A DNA stretch of 64,000 nt from Leucaena leucocephala (GCA_037074615.1 CM073524.1:22769406-22833405); one strand, 5' to 3'. Counted from the stretch's first letter, positions 47,301 through 61,191 are shown. Made by a program: numbers and translations. The notes: generated by a model from the letters alone, not told the origin.

Positions 47301-49305
47301 AAAATTGTGGTAGTTCAACTTTCGGCATATCCTCGCAAATTCAAAAGCAGATTCAACCTGTCCAATGTATACTTATTAAGATGGGCAATTCTGTAATCTT
47401 CTTGTTGTTGTTGTTGTTGCTTTATCTTTCTTTTTGTGTGAGTTGGAGGGGAGGGGGTTGGGAAATAAAGAACTGTTCATTGCTCACCATTCCCCTAGGA
47501 GAATCTCCATAATAACTCATTATACGATCTGAAAGACTGCCATGGTTTGTCCCAATGCGCATTGCTCTCCCATATTTCTTACATTTCTCAACTAATGGAG
47601 TGAAAACCTGACAATTAACACTTAGAATACATCAATCATTGCACATGTAAAGCTCAAAGAAGCGTACAAATCCAGAAGAGTATCAAATTGAGAAAGAACA
47701 GATTGATGGATTCACCTGTTCAATATGCTCAAGTTCTTTCTGATAGTCGTCTTCTGTGTACTCTAGTTGCTCAAATTGAGCTCGTCTATCAGCTGCAGTA
47801 GACCACCATCTTGGAATTAGAATACGTGTTGACTCTAAATTCTCAGAAAATTTGAGAAGTAAAAGACAGCGTATAAAGAAAGAGATGCATACCAAAATTT
47901 CCAGGGTTGACACGAATCTTGTCAAAGCATTCAGCAACTCGCAAAGCAACAGACGGGGCAAAATGAATATCAGCAACCAAAGGTATGTTGTAACTGGACG
48001 TAGATGGATAAGGACACAATTAAACAGATAGATAATATGGACTAATTGTGACATGAAGTTCAATATAGCTCACATCAACTCATACTTACTTTTTCTGCAC
48101 AAGGGAGTTCTTAATCTCAAAGCATGCATCTGCTTCTTTCTTCCCTTGAACTGTTATCCGCACAATCTCAGCTCCTTTGTCTGCAATTCTCATCACCTAG
48201 CAATAGATTGCATTAAATTACAACTTCCGTTAGTGTCAGTTAAAATGAAAGAGAGAGAAGGGGAGGAGGTGCGGAGAGCAAGAAACTTAAATTAAAGATA
48301 CATTTGTGCTAAAAGCAGTTGGACAACCTCTTCAACTGTTCCGGCAACATCCTTAGTGTCATTGGTTGTCATTGTCTGGATTCTTATTGGATGCTCACTG
48401 CCGATAGCCACATTACCAACCATCACCGTCCTTGTTTTTCTCCTGACTGTCTTGTGTAATGATTCACTGTACTTTTGCCTAGGAACTACAATAATCCATG
48501 CATTAGGAGAAAATAAACAATTAATAATTGTCAGGCATGATGTAAAAGTTGTATGATAATATGAAACCATTCGGACAAAGTTCAAGTGCGGCTCATTTGG
48601 TTTGAGTTTAGGTAATGGCACTCAAATTAAAATAACCACCATATTATTTACAACAACAATAAAGTGATCATTTTAAAGTTAAGTGAAGTTAGGCTTTATA
48701 GAAAATCATGAAATCTGTAAAATCATTCCATCCTTTATCCTGGGACACGAAATTGAGGTTTTGGATGGCAAGGAAAGGTTTCGGAGGCCATCCTTTATTA
48801 TTTTATTGCATCTTTAAAAGAATTCACAATCAATGGTCCATCCAACTCTAGTCTCCAGTTAGTCAAAAACACACGAGGAACAAGTCAAAAGCTTTCAGAA
48901 ACTTAATTATGTATAGGTAAGATTCGATGATAAACATGTATCTTTGAAAACCGAAAATTACAAGATAAAATTCAAAAGCAGCATTTAGTGTTTTGTAAAG
49001 ACAATCCTAGAGTCGCTACAAAGGTAAGGCAATAGAAGCATTCATGGAATTAGCTTCAGTGAGGAAAAAGAATAAAGCAAAATGGAAATTATACCTAAAA
49101 GAGGGCTTCCTTCTGATGCAGGTTGAAGTTCAGCAATATCCCGGCCCGGACCTGATGAGTTCCTTATAACTGAGACCTTTGTCCTCCCAGATTTTATTCT
49201 CTGCAAATCCGAAACTCTCACAAAATCCATACTTCTCCCATATCCCAAACTGGACTCTCTGCTTTTAAGCGCAGAAAATGAAGCAGGCACAGCCCCAGTA
49301 GCCAT
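44391..49305 (-). CDS. HDS: 4-hydroxy-3-methylbut-2-enyl diphosphate synthase (HDS/IspG), chloroplast
   Basis: Nineteen exons, 741 residues, the plant HDS length. Exons: 49095-49305, 48328-48485, 48090-48196, 47893-47993, 47716-47792, 47488-47607, 47127-47357, 46923-47039, 46742-46816, 46572-46649, 46320-46379, 46165-46227, 45925-46069, 45502-45640, 45301-45378, 45057-45216, 44866-44964, 44604-44708 and 44391-44492. It starts MATGAVPASFSALKSRES, a plastid transit peptide. The catalytic start RRKTRTVMVGNVAIGSEHPI and the large plant-specific insert between the two bacterial-type domains are present. [4Fe-4S] ligands: Cys645 and Cys648 (SCPSCGRT), Cys679 (MGCIVNGPGE) with Glu686. Reduces MEcPP to HMBPP, the penultimate MEP-pathway step to plastid isoprenoids. 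Confidence 0.97.
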
Positions 49306-51796
49306 TTTTTCAGGCCCAACACCTCACCTTAATCACACAGAGGAATTAGATCAACTGATGGGTAAGCCGCAATTCCTACTTATAATGACTACAGCATCTC
49401 TCATTCGTTGATTAAAAAACTGAAAAATAAACGCAGTCAACGATGAATATAAAAACCAACGGATCGTCGTCTTCCAAAGAAAACTGGAGTTTTTATTAAG
49501 TTCATATTTGAAAATATGCGAATAAATGAATTATCAATTAATTTGGAGTGTCGAATTTCAAAATCAACTACTCCGCCAATTCATAAATTTCCAGCCGTAT
49601 AAAAAGTCAATATTGTACCGCAAATTCAACTCCACAAGCCAGCGAATAGCAAGCTAAAAAAAAGATTAAAAAGCGAGCGAAAACACCGGTTAACAACAGC
49701 AAAAACACAGAGCTCCGTCTAATTGAAATTGAACAGATTAAAGGGACCAAAGGAAAAACAAAACTCCTTCAGAAGTGCTTTTGTAGAGTTACAGTACCTG
49801 GAGGAGAAAATGATTTCTGTAAGGGAAGGATATGGTGGGGAAGAACCGATGGTTGAAGAAAACTCAATAGCCTCTGATTATAAGCATTTGAAGACTCCCT
49901 GGGAAAAAAAAACTATGGCTCTCTATATATCACAGAAGTTAAAAAGAGGGGGTAAGATGACAAAATCAGGTTCCTTGGCATCTCTTAATTTCCTTGCCAA
50001 ATTTTATCCTTCACAAAATGCAGTGCACATGAGGACGTGTGCCCCCTGTACCCTATTTGGATTTTTGAAAGGCCTTAATGGTAGTTAAGACATATGCATG
50101 TATGTAATAAATCCAAATACAGAGATTCTAAAATTCTAAAAGTATAAATTCAACCCCTCCACAGTCATTAATTTCTTTCTGAAAATATGAAATAAATAGG
50201 CCCAAATGTTTAATGTTATTTCAGGAGTTGTAGTATCATGTTTCACCAGATTTTTTACTATGTTTCTTTTGTTAATATATATTTCTAAATTTTTCTGGAA
50301 AATTATTTAAGTCTTGTTTCTTTATTTGTCCAACGTTTTTTTTTTATAAAAAAAGCCTACCTAACCTTTCATTCATAATTAATATATCATGAATAGTGCA
50401 GCTTATGTTCATGTATTTGAACAATGAGCAAAAAAAGGGTGATGAAGCAAGAACATGGATTTGATTCTCTTCAAATGATTTAAATATTATATTTTAATTA
50501 CTGGTAAAAAAATATTCATTCCCGTCATTATTATAAGAGGTAATTTATTTTTTTTAATATATTAAAAGTAATAAATAAATTGATTAATTATAACTAAATT
50601 TAACCTCTTTCAATATGAATTCATATTATATTCTCCCTCAAATCTTAATTATAAGATCCATTTAATTTTTTTAATAAATCTAAGAAGCTAAATAAATCAA
50701 TTAATTATAATTAAATATAACCTCTCAAGATAAATTTATATTATATACTATTTATTCTATATAAATTAGTCAATTAGTTCTTATATTAATTATAATTAAT
50801 TAATTTATTTTACTTCCTATATCTATCCAAAAAAATTAACTAAATTTTATAATTAGGACCAGACGTAGTACTTCTCAATCTAACTAAATTAGTTATAATT
50901 AATTAATTTATTTAACTATAGTATAATATTTTAATCCATAGTTAGATGTTGACCCAATATTTCACAAGAAATTCAAAGCAAATTATACTGTTTATAACTT
51001 ATTATTTATGATATAGTAACCTAACCACATAAAAACGTGTACTTTATTTAAATTTAAATGTTAATTATTTATGTCTTTTTGTAACCATACACACGCCCCC
51101 ATACATTATGTGAAATTTGGCGAATAAATATTACTATTATTAGACTGTGAATGGTTAATTTGATATAAATTTCATAATTGATATATATGATATTTATTTT
51201 AGTCAGTTTTAATTTGAATTCTGTTGTTTAAAAGTTTATAATTAGGTCATTAGATTTTTTTAAAAAAATAATTGTAATTTAATTTTTAGTTAACTGACCC
51301 AATATTTTAAAGAAATAAAGATTCCAAAGCGAAGGAATCTGCGGAGGAACAAGAATGAGATATTCCGGTATCTTTACCGAACTTAACTAATGCTTCCTCG
51401 TTTCTTCTTCTCTTGGCCGGAAAAGAAATGATACTCTTTCTAATTGAAACCATCATATTCACATGAATCTCGAGAAATTTTGTTGTCGATGTGGGAACGA
51501 TGTTCCTCATCCTATCAACATCAGTTTATGAGATTTAACTGTACTTTCTAAATACTAATTCTCAACGTGTTTGATAAAAATGTATTTTAAATTGTTTTCT
51601 GGAAAAATTAGTATTTAAAAGCTAAAAAAATAAAATAAAAAAAAAATATTACCTCCACTTTTAATATAAGAGTTAATTAGAGAATTAAATTTAGTCTTAA
51701 ATATAAAATTTTAATATATTTTATATTTTATATTTATCATATTTTCTTCAAAATAATTTATTTAAATTTATAAACTGATATATAATATAATATTAT
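49306..51796. other. HDS upstream region and AT-rich repeats
   Basis: 49306-50090 is promoter side of HDS; a + ORF at 49723-50088 has no domain. 50525-50868 contains AT-rich, inverted MITE-like sequence with words such as CTCCCTCAAATCTTAATTAT and, at the right, its rough complement. No gene recognised. Confidence 0.45.
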
Positions 51797-52093
51797 ACTC
51801 CTTCCATATTATTTTACAAGAGACAATTGTTTAATATAGCACATTTAAAAGTTATGCCATTTTTTAGTTTTTTATTTTACCCTATTTAATTACTCATATA
51901 TCAATGCATTTAATTTTTACTTTTGACTTAATTCCTACATCTCAAATTCTCAACTACACATTCCCCCTCTCCCACATAAATAAGGATATTTTAAAAGAAG
52001 GGGTTACATTTTTTTTATATATTTATTATTTTTAACTAATTTTAATCTACGCAACTTATTTAATTGTCTCTTATAAAAATAAACAGAAAGAAT
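51797..52093. mobile_element. Stowaway-like MITE
   Basis: Left end CTCCTTCCATATTATTTTAC followed by AAGAGACAATT. Complement of the right end reads TTCTTTCTGTTTATTTTTAT followed by AAGAGACAATT. About 30-bp inverted ends, AT-rich interior and a CTCC(T/C)TCC start are usual for plant Tc1/mariner Stowaway MITEs. TA flanks are plausible but cannot be told apart in AT-rich DNA. Confidence 0.6.
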
Positions 52094-52196
52094 ACATAAG
52101 TACTTTAAGAATATCATATTATATTTATTAGTTAATCGATTTATTTAATTTTATTAGTATATCTAAATTAATTAAATCTTATTTTAAAGACGGGAG

Positions 52197-52233
52197 TAAG
52201 GATCTAAATACTCCCAGGATCTAAATACTCCCT
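52197..52233. repeat. Short tandem duplication
   Basis: AGGATCTAAATACTCCC occurs twice in direct tandem. Small and perhaps a footprint of transposon activity. Confidence 0.7.
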
Positions 52234-52825
52234 CTAACCCCTTATTATAAAATAAATATCTAAATATTATTGGTTTATTATTTGTTTGACTGATCACATT
52301 CATTTACTATCTCAGAAATTAGCAGCAATAAAAAAAACAGTACCTAATTGAGTAGGGAGTTTAGTCAAAAGCAGCCCCCATTATATAACTCAACAGAAAT
52401 AAACTAATATTGTGGTCGCTTGACTTCTCCTCCGTCTAACTGGAGATACAGGTTGGTTTTGAAGGAAAAATTAAAAAAAAAAAAAAAAAGCATTTAACGT
52501 TGCGAGAAGGCATAAAAAGATCCATGTGAATTACCACATTATATTCTACGGTTGTCGGCCCATCAGCAGCCTAGAAAATTAGCAATAACAATTCCCAACA
52601 AAACTTCAAAAGTTTGATTCCCTGTAATCATTGTCTCTCAGCAGACATTACAGAAACAGAAGGCCACAAGCCTTTCTGGCTTAGCAAATACTAAAAACCA
52701 GAAATTCTAAAGGAAGACAATTTATTATACAAGGCCCATCTCTTACTACAATATAAGCTGTACAGTGAGTGACACTCCTCCGGATTTTAATTCTCCTATA
52801 CAGTATATGCGTATCAAAAGAAGCC

Positions 52826-52849
52826 AAACACACACACACACACACACAC
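52826..52849. repeat. (CA)n microsatellite
   Basis: Twelve CA units just beyond the stop codon of the RING-CH gene, in its 3' UTR. Confidence 0.85.
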
Positions 52850-52859
52850 CGATTCAGCT

Positions 52860-55800
52860 CTAAACCGAGTTTTGTTGATTTAGCGCCGCCGTTTGACCAC
52901 TGCCGGGAGCACCTGAATGTGCTTGCACTGAACCATGAGGACCATGGCGCTGCTCTGATACTGCCAGCCATCTTCTCCTCCATCGAACAATTTCGACAAG
53001 TACAGAGCTCCCACTCATCACCATACCAAACCCTGCAAATGTTGCAAGAAGGATCGCCAAAACTGCCTGCACATGAACCTGCAGCAAACAAAGCAAGTGC
53101 GGGTCTTCGTGCTATTAGAATATATTGAAAAAGTTCCCCACATGAATTAATTAGAGAAAGAATTAAAACTATATAATGTTAAAAGAAATCTTATCAAATT
53201 GACTTAAGCTATTTTCATATAAAGACAAAACTAATATATACTTATTTCACGAAAAGCTTAATACGTTCAGATCCAATGAGGTCAACTTCACATGACATTT
53301 TGTCCATATCAGTTTCAAGTGAAACATTAAAGGTAAGGTAGCAAGAATGTGCTAGATACAAAAATCCATTACCAGTGAGTAAAATATATGCGCGAAAAGA
53401 ACCACGAGAGCGAATTGGGAGGAAGCATAAAACCAGATGAACCTGCTATTCACTGCACAAAAATTCAAACGGTTAGGACTTTACATAAGTTAGTAACAAT
53501 ATTTCATAACCTACTAAGCATCATAGACAAAGCAAAAAAGAAGAAATGTATCACAACTAAAGAGAATGCATTCTGCAAGTATTTCTAAAGAATCATCACA
53601 AACCTACCCATGGTTGATGAAGTCATGGAGGAGAGCAGACCCAGTACACATGAGAATGGAAGAGATATGGCAATTGCACCAGTACCCATTCTTCCAACCT
53701 GCAAAATCAATCAAATACTGAGTCTATATAAAGTTATGACTTTGAAAAAAGAAATCGGAGGATTCTTATTCTTACCAATAGCTGCTCAAGAAAACAGAAA
53801 TAAGCTAGCATGCTCACAATTACAAGCACAGGAACTTCCTGCCAAACCCTACAAAATTTAGACAATATTAAAGCGTGACTCTAATAAGTCTCCAACTTTT
53901 ATCTACATTAATTGTCAATACCCATTCGTTTAATTGATCTCTTTCAAACAAAAATAACTGTTCACATGCCTGTATGCACTTGCGTCTGCCTGCTGGGACC
54001 TATTAGCCATATTCTGATTTACAACATTTTGGATCCTTAATAGTGTGACGGGTAGGTTCCGGACCTCCTCCTTGCACACGTCACAGATCTTGTTACCTTT
54101 GATACTAAACCATTTAATGGCGCATTCCTGGTGTGCCAGAGCAAGTTCACCTTTGCAGCTGCATTCCAACTTGAAGGTTTCACCTCCTTCACATAGATCA
54201 ACCAAACAAATCCTACAAACTGCATCTTCTTCAGCTATATCTTCACCTTCATCATCGTCTTCGTCGTTGTTTTCTGAACCAAGAATGACATTGAAAACTA
54301 TTTAATAACTTCTTGTAGGATTTGAGATGATAAGTACATCAAAGGGACATATTACATTATGAAACGTCAAATGAAAGTCGAGGCAAAAAGGTTGAACAGA
54401 AAGAAAAGACAGGAGTAAGTTTCAAGTGCCAAAAATGACATCATTTGCTTGACAGGATCATTGGTTTCTAAACCAATAAAGGCACAAAAAGAAACTACTT
54501 TGAATATCAGAATTCCACCATTGCTTGGCATGTCCCTACTGGGATACTCCAGCAATCTTATTAAAAAGACATGCAAAATTGTATCGATTTTCACCAGAGA
54601 AAGCGTAAATGCTTATGCTGGCATACCGGTATCCTTTGAAGGGGATGTGGTTAACAATTCTTTTTTTCCCTTTACATGAGGAGTGGAAGGAATAACACGG
54701 TAAAACGAATCCATTCTCCGTATGCCCTTATCTAAACCAGTGACAGGCACCGACTTAGAGCGGGCTATATGCCCCTGCTCCTTTGTACTCTGCAAAAGGA
54801 ACTGATAACTTAGAGCAAAACAGATACAAATTCATCAAGCAAAAATCAACATCAACATAAATTTCACATGAGATACTATGATGGTTAAGGATGCATCAGG
54901 CACACAGTTAAGCAGTAAACATTAGAAGTTCTAAATTCTAATATTCCTGGTGTGTATGTGTTTATACATAATCTAAAAATTGTACTCGGAAACTTTAATG
55001 ACACAACACCTTGACTTGAACAAACCCAGCTAAAAAGTCAAATTTAATGTTCTACTCATTACCTAATGAAAAGCTTATATGCCAATAGATTACATAAAAG
55101 GAGTCTTTATCAATTTTCAAGACAAAACTGGTTGATATCTTACATAAAGAGATCCGCCGACACTTTCAGCATGAGCAGATTCCAAGTTTGAATGAAGTTC
55201 ATCTACTGGTAATGATGACGTTCTCTTAATTCTAGGTGTAAATATCTTAGTGAGGGACAATGAACTTGCAATTGAAAGTTTTTCTCGATGGACTGAAGAA
55301 GAACTTTCTGGAGCTGCAGTAAAAGCCTTTTCAATATCTGACGACGTCTTATGCTTGAAGTTCAACTTTGGTAAGATACTTTTAATGGATGATTTGCCTC
55401 TTGATGTGGAAGGCCCAGGAGAATTATGAACCGGCGCATCAACAGAGCGTGAAGTCTCAAGAAAATTCACTCTCTTGGGAGTGGGAGTGGGACTTCGAGT
55501 CATTGGCATCTTAATTCCAACAAAATCTTGAGAATGCTCTTCTGATGTTCTTGGGGGTATTTCTAGAAGAAGATTTTTCCGCTTCCAGTGACAGACACGA
55601 GTTGATTCCTCATACATTCCCATTGGATCAACCTGAACACAAACAATGAATTTGATAAATATTTCAGACAAGCACATTGTGTATCATCACCATTGAAAAA
55701 AAAGCATTTAAAAATTTAAAGAACAAGTAATTGATTCTTTGAACACTTTTCTTTTTTAGTTTTTACTGAGATGAGAAATACACAAGACTGCAAGGTATGC

Positions 55801-56610
55801 CTATTCAGGAATCAACAGTTAGAAAATCATTAAATCTTGATATTCTTTCAGCACCTACTTTAAGAAAGTAAAGATAAATAGCAAACATAGTTAACGAGTG
55901 CATTACAAATACAAACCACCAGAGATCAAATTCAGCAATAGCCTCCTAATCTGAGGAATCACCCACTGCAGTGAATTAAAAGCACCTTTGAAGATTAATG
56001 ATAACGAGCTTCGATGATGAAATCAGCACTAGAAATTTCGAGCAGCTCAGGCATAAATTAATCGAGTTTGTCCATTATCCAACTTTTCTGGGAGTCTGGG
56101 ATCCAAGGACATATGAAATACGAGAAGCGGAGGCTTGGAGGGAAACTTACTTAATTTTCTACACAGAATGTTCTTAAAAAGGGTTTAAGCGGTAAAAATC
56201 GACTTGAAAAGAAAGTCTCAAACTGCATAGTTCGGAGGCAATAAAAATAGATAGATAGTTCAAGAGACCCGTGATAGAATTCGTTCAAACAAGCATTTGC
56301 AGATGCCAAAAAATAACAAAAATGATAATTCCCAGCTAAAAGTTCATCATCCAAATAAAAACGCTGAAAAGCTGGAAAAAAATACACATAGATAAACCAG
56401 AAGAGAAAGGTAAAAGAAAAAAGGAGCTTGAAAACCAAGACAGAGACGACTCCTTGAAACAGAGCATACCCAAGCTCAAAATCCCTGGTGAATTCTAACA
56501 GAAGAAGCAATTGAAAAACCACAAGTTACCTTAGGCACTGGAAGAGAAACCGTTCTTAAGCACGAAGCAGCATGATGTCCTTCACTCCCAGCCTTTTTCT
56601 CAGAACTCAT
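52860..56610 (-). CDS. RING-CH (RINGv) membrane E3 ubiquitin ligase-like protein
   Basis: Eight exons: 56530-56610, 55144-55632, 54627-54789, 53970-54273, 53776-53848, 53608-53698, 53373-53452 and 52860-53078, giving 499 residues. The N-terminal half is Ser/Pro-rich and probably disordered, with TRSPTPTPKRVNFLE and HIARSKSVPVTG. The RING-CH domain has C264xxC267, C282xC284, H292xxC295 and C308xxC311, the C4HC3 pattern of MARCH-type ligases. Four hydrophobic segments follow, e.g. VPVLVIVSMLAYFCFLEQLL, FIWFYASSQFALVVLFAHIF and AVLAILLATFAGFGMVMSGS, then a polar tail. Family members are membrane-bound ligases of the secretory system; the substrate is unknown. Intron 4 needs a GC donor (AG|GCATGT at 53970/53969); the nearby GT would break frame. 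Confidence 0.9.
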
Positions 56611-58242
56611 TTTGTGGAGTTAAATCAGGCCCACGATTCGGAAATCCCCAGAGTAACCGAAATAGCATATAAAGTTCGCACCTTTCTGCCTCGCAGGCAC
56701 CAACCTTACTTCTATAACTTGCTTATTCTTTAGTAAGTTAGTTCAGACCCACAAAACAGAAGAAACGAGAAAGACGGAGGAGGAGGAGAGAGTTAAAATA
56801 GGTTCTTGAGAATGAAGAAAGCGAGTCGTACTGATTTAGGCAAAATACCAAGTTTTCACATTTATGAAATGACACAGCTTAGCGGTGAGCTTGGCATACT
56901 CCTAAACTTCCACATGCATTTCAGTGTACCCTGCGCGCGGACTCTGTAATTGTATCTCGGAACAGCGAAGTAGTAAATATTCCCACTAGCTCTAATAATA
57001 TTTCCCGCGTCTTATTACTAAATCTCTAATTTTAGATTCGTAGTTATCACTCTTTTTAGTATAGAGATTAAACTTAAAATTTAGAAGAATCTAATAAAAA
57101 TTTACACTATCTATATTGGTATAATTTGTCTTTTTCCTGATATCTACCTATGCATGTAAAGGCCACAAATAATTGATTCCCAGTTCCCACTACCAAGCAC
57201 AAATTATTAGGTGAAAATTGTATATCTTGGGGAGTTTTATATTTGTTAAAGAGATAAACTTTTACAACAGTGAAGAACATCGTGACAAGCTTTTGTGCAC
57301 TCGTTGTCACGGCATATACGAAGGGATTATGAATGTGATCAACGTGGCGACGATCCAGCCACCAGAGTTACATTACACAGTAAGGCACCTTCAAGACCCC
57401 GGCTAACTTCAATTTGACTTTGTCCATTTATTGCATTCGCAAAAGGAGCAAGTGACAACCTGCCAGCTGAACGAACGAACAGAGAAAAGCGATAAGAAAA
57501 AAAGCTCAAATCAATTTCAGGTCTTTCTGAAAAGGAAGGTTAAAAACAAAGTGCCAACCTCACATGATTGATGCTTATAATAATATTCCTTAATACGCTT
57601 TCAAGTATGATTATGCACGATTTAACTTTAACCAAACCTTGATGGAGCAAATACGATTCATTCATAGCATCAACCCAACGCCCTTGTGGAACAGATAAAG
57701 CAAAATGCCAGCGCCAAATCCAAATGGTGCTTATATTCCACGGAATCTTCAATAATAAACTATGAAGCATGATTAAGCATGATTCAACTGTACCTTTATC
57801 CAGCAATTTGTTCATCGCATCATCCTCTGAACTTCCTCACTTTTAATATTAATTTTCTCAAATCGACCTAAAAGCAGTAAGTGCATGTAGTTTTCCAGTC
57901 AATTCTCTTAACTAGAAATGGACATTTGTAGAAGACGCCTCATCAAACCAATAACACACCAAATCCAAACGCGTGAACATATAAAAAAGAATATAAGTGG
58001 AAGGAGTTCGTCGTTTTTTTACTAAGCAATGTTGCAAAGACAGATAATTGAATTGTGAGAAAAGATGAACCCTTTTATATCCTCCTCTGCTTTTTTAGCT
58101 TCCATATAATTGTGAATTAAAGCATTTTAATAAAGGGTTTTGGGGCAAGGATTCCAATTAGGCGATATCATCATATGACTATTTGGAAAGTTTAATCAAA
58201 ATCTTTGCTTTTGCTTTTGCTTTTTAGGAGTGATGCTTAGAC
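56611..58242. other. Spacer upstream of the RING-CH gene
   Basis: 56611-56990 is the 5' UTR/promoter side of the minus gene. The rest is AT-rich with no recognisable coding sequence; the minus ORF at 57540-57815 has no family features. Confidence 0.45.
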
Positions 58243-58245
58243 TTA

Positions 58246-58888
58246 GGTTTTATTTGGTTCAACTTAAGAAAAGGTAAGTTGAGTTAATTTAAGGGAGCTT
58301 AAGGAAGAGTATGGGAGGTTATAGGTGTGAAGGTAGGGGAGGAGAGATGATGTTTCTTGTTTGGTTCAGAAGGGGAGGGGTGAGAATTAATTAAAAATTG
58401 ACAAATATACCTTTATCTCTTTATTTAAAGTTATTTTTTTGTATTTACAATATTCATATCAAAAGTAGTATTTCTTAATTTATGAATTTCAAAATTTTTT
58501 TATCACATATATATGATAAAATTAAAAAAATATAAAATATGATAAAATTTTAACATTATCTCTCAATAATTTTATAATTATTATATATATTAATATAATA
58601 TATAAATCATTTAACATGCTTATTAGGCTTCATCAATCAAAGCAAAAACCATAAGTGAGGATAATGAAAAAAAAATATTTCAGCTCATGAGGGTACAATT
58701 GGAATATTAAAAGAATATAAGGGATAATTTTATCAAGATAAAGTGAAAATTTTCTCCGGATGGGAGATGAGCACGTAAAGACAAAAAAATTTCTCTCACC
58801 TCCCCTACACTCCATTTTTTCCAACTAAACATACTTATATCTTTCCTTCCTTACTCTTTTCTCTAAAAACTCCTAACCAAACAATGCC
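58246..58888. mobile_element. PIF/Harbinger-like element, second copy without cargo
   Basis: 643 bp with TSD TTA on both sides (58243-58245 and 58889-58891). Shares with 36510-37362 the ends (TTTGGTT...; right end AACCAAACAATGCC) and inner blocks such as GGTGTGAAGGTAG, AGAGATGATGTTTCTT and TTGGTTCAGAAGGGGAGG. The interior is AT-rich and lacks the MYC2-like sequence. Confidence 0.8.
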
Positions 58889-58891
58889 TTA

Positions 58892-61191
58892 AAACTTGTG
58901 GCCAGGAAGTGAGGCAGAAAAGAATTCAACTTTCTCCGTCTTCAAAAGACCCTATAAATTATATGGCAAACAAACGCTTTAATTACGTGAGATAGAGACA
59001 TCACGTGGCATTTCACAGGTCAATTTTTGTAAGTAAAGCAAGTGGGACTTCTACATTTCATTAAATAGTATCATTTCAAAATGAGATGCACAAAATGCAC
59101 AAGATCGACCCCAAAAACAAAATTATCAATAAAACCAACCAGGAACCACAAAAAATAGAGATAAAAGCAAGTATGAGATCAAGATTAACAATAAGATGTA
59201 ATCAAATAATATTTTCTTTAATGTATTCAACCATTCATAGCCCCTAATTAATATTTTTTTTGCCAAACACTAATTAATATTAAATTAAAAAAATAATCTT
59301 TTAGTCCCTATAATTTTATCTCAATTGTAATTCAATATCAAAATGTTAACTAAGTATAACTCGGTCCTTAAATTTTAACTTAATATAACTCATCTCCTAT
59401 AATTTTAATTATTTAAAAATTTAGTCTTTAAGTTTTATGAAATATATAATTTTATTTTTTAAAATATCAAGAATAATATTTTAAATTATTAAACTATAGA
59501 AAATAAGTTATATCGAGTTAAAGTTTAATAATTAAATTATAAATTAATTAAAATTATAGGACTGAATTGTATCAAATTAATTAAAGTTTAAGTATTAAGT
59601 TAAAAATTATAACTAGTGAAAACTATAAAAGAAAAGGACTAATTTCTTTAAATTAATATAGAATTATCAATACGTACTTGGATTCTTCTTGTGGTCTTGA
59701 AAAAAGGGACTTAAACGCAAGGTGGGTGTTGGAAGATTTGGAGTTGCTGTCTACACTGGAGTTTTTCGATCATTCTGCCAAGAAGGCTCGAACATCAGCC
59801 ACATGAACCTATGGGTTTACGCCAGGCATAGAATGGGTAGCGCTATGTTTGGTTCTGACTCATTCAGGCTACTCATCGTGTTCGTTTTTTCTTTTTTTTC
59901 CTTTTAGTTTGGTGCTTTATTGTTTCTGTCATGTTTTTGGTTTGCAGCAGCTGGTTCTTGCCACCCGCATCAGGTTTAGTTAAAGCTTTGGGAGTTCATG
60001 TGAAAATTACGCTTTCCTTATCAGAGCTGTGCTCTATGGAGTACAGGTTCAGGGAAGGCTTCATTACCAACTACGGTTTCTACGTCGTGAAGCTTTGGTT
60101 TACTCCAAGATCTCGTTGTGGAGATCCTGCCCTTTTTCCGGTTTCGACCTCTCCAACTGTTGGAGGTTTCTGATGTTCCTCTCTATATGGTTCCTGCAAG
60201 TTGTGATGTATTATGTGATTTTCTTTTAGTTTCATGTTCTATTTACAGGCCTCCCTTCTCCACCATCTACTCATCGTTTTAATGGGGGCTTTTTTTATGT
60301 AACATTTTGTCTTATGTTTAATAAAAGTTGTCTGTTTATAAAATAAAAAAATTTGGATATGGATTCAGCTGTGAATTGGTTTTTTGAGGGGTCGGTAATT
60401 TGTACAGAAGTTTGGGGCCAAAACAGAGGACGAGTCACGCTCACCGACTCGGATATATCACTCCTGGTTACGGCTTACACGGCATATGATAAGGAAGTAA
60501 GAGCCTAATTTGGGATGACGTGTGATGCCGTCATTATTACCATTTATTATTATTCTCATCTCCACGGATCAACCGTCACACATCATCATATAGTAAGTAA
60601 CATGCATACGTGTTCCAAACTCTTTAATGCAAAGAAATTTCATGGCTTACATCCTTTCTCTTGTCTTACTCATTCCCCTTGCATTCCCAATTCTCATTCT
60701 TTTAATTAGCGTCGTATACATTATTGGTACTTAAATACTGCCAAAACGGTTTGAGTTTAGCTTAAGAAATCACTAGACCCTGAGGTCTTAATTAACTTTG
60801 CGTTCATTTAAATATAAAATATTTTTAACAGAGTTATATAACGGGCACAAGTCATTAGTCGAATCACAATATAAAAGTTAATTGTTAGAGTTAGAGAATC
60901 TAAAATTTTATAAGGCTATTTTTACTTCACCTAGTATTTTACTTGATATTTTATCCTCCAGTTAGGACCCTCCTATGATAAAGAAGGAGAATTCTGGGTT
61001 TAGCTTTCTACCTTAAAAAGACAAAAAGAAAAGATTGATCAAATTTTTATATTAAGTTTGGCTCATAGTACATGTATTTTTTTTATTGGCTGAATCTCAA
61101 TAGAAATATTATTGTAATGAACACAAATCTTTAAAAAAAATTATACTCTAAAAATTAGTTACGAGAGTTAGAGAGGCCCAAGACCTTATAC
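58892..61191. other. Intergenic region
   Basis: 58892-59690 is AT-rich. 59700-60350 is richer in GC and ends in an AATAAAA word and an A-rich stretch (about 60320-60350). It could be a retroposed 3' end, but I cannot assign it to a family. 60700-61190 is AT-rich. Confidence 0.35.

Noticed and set aside
59700..60350. Possible LINE 3' end or retroposed transcript
   Set aside because: Ends A-rich after an AATAAAA word, but no reverse transcriptase, no TSD and no recognisable parent, so not called.
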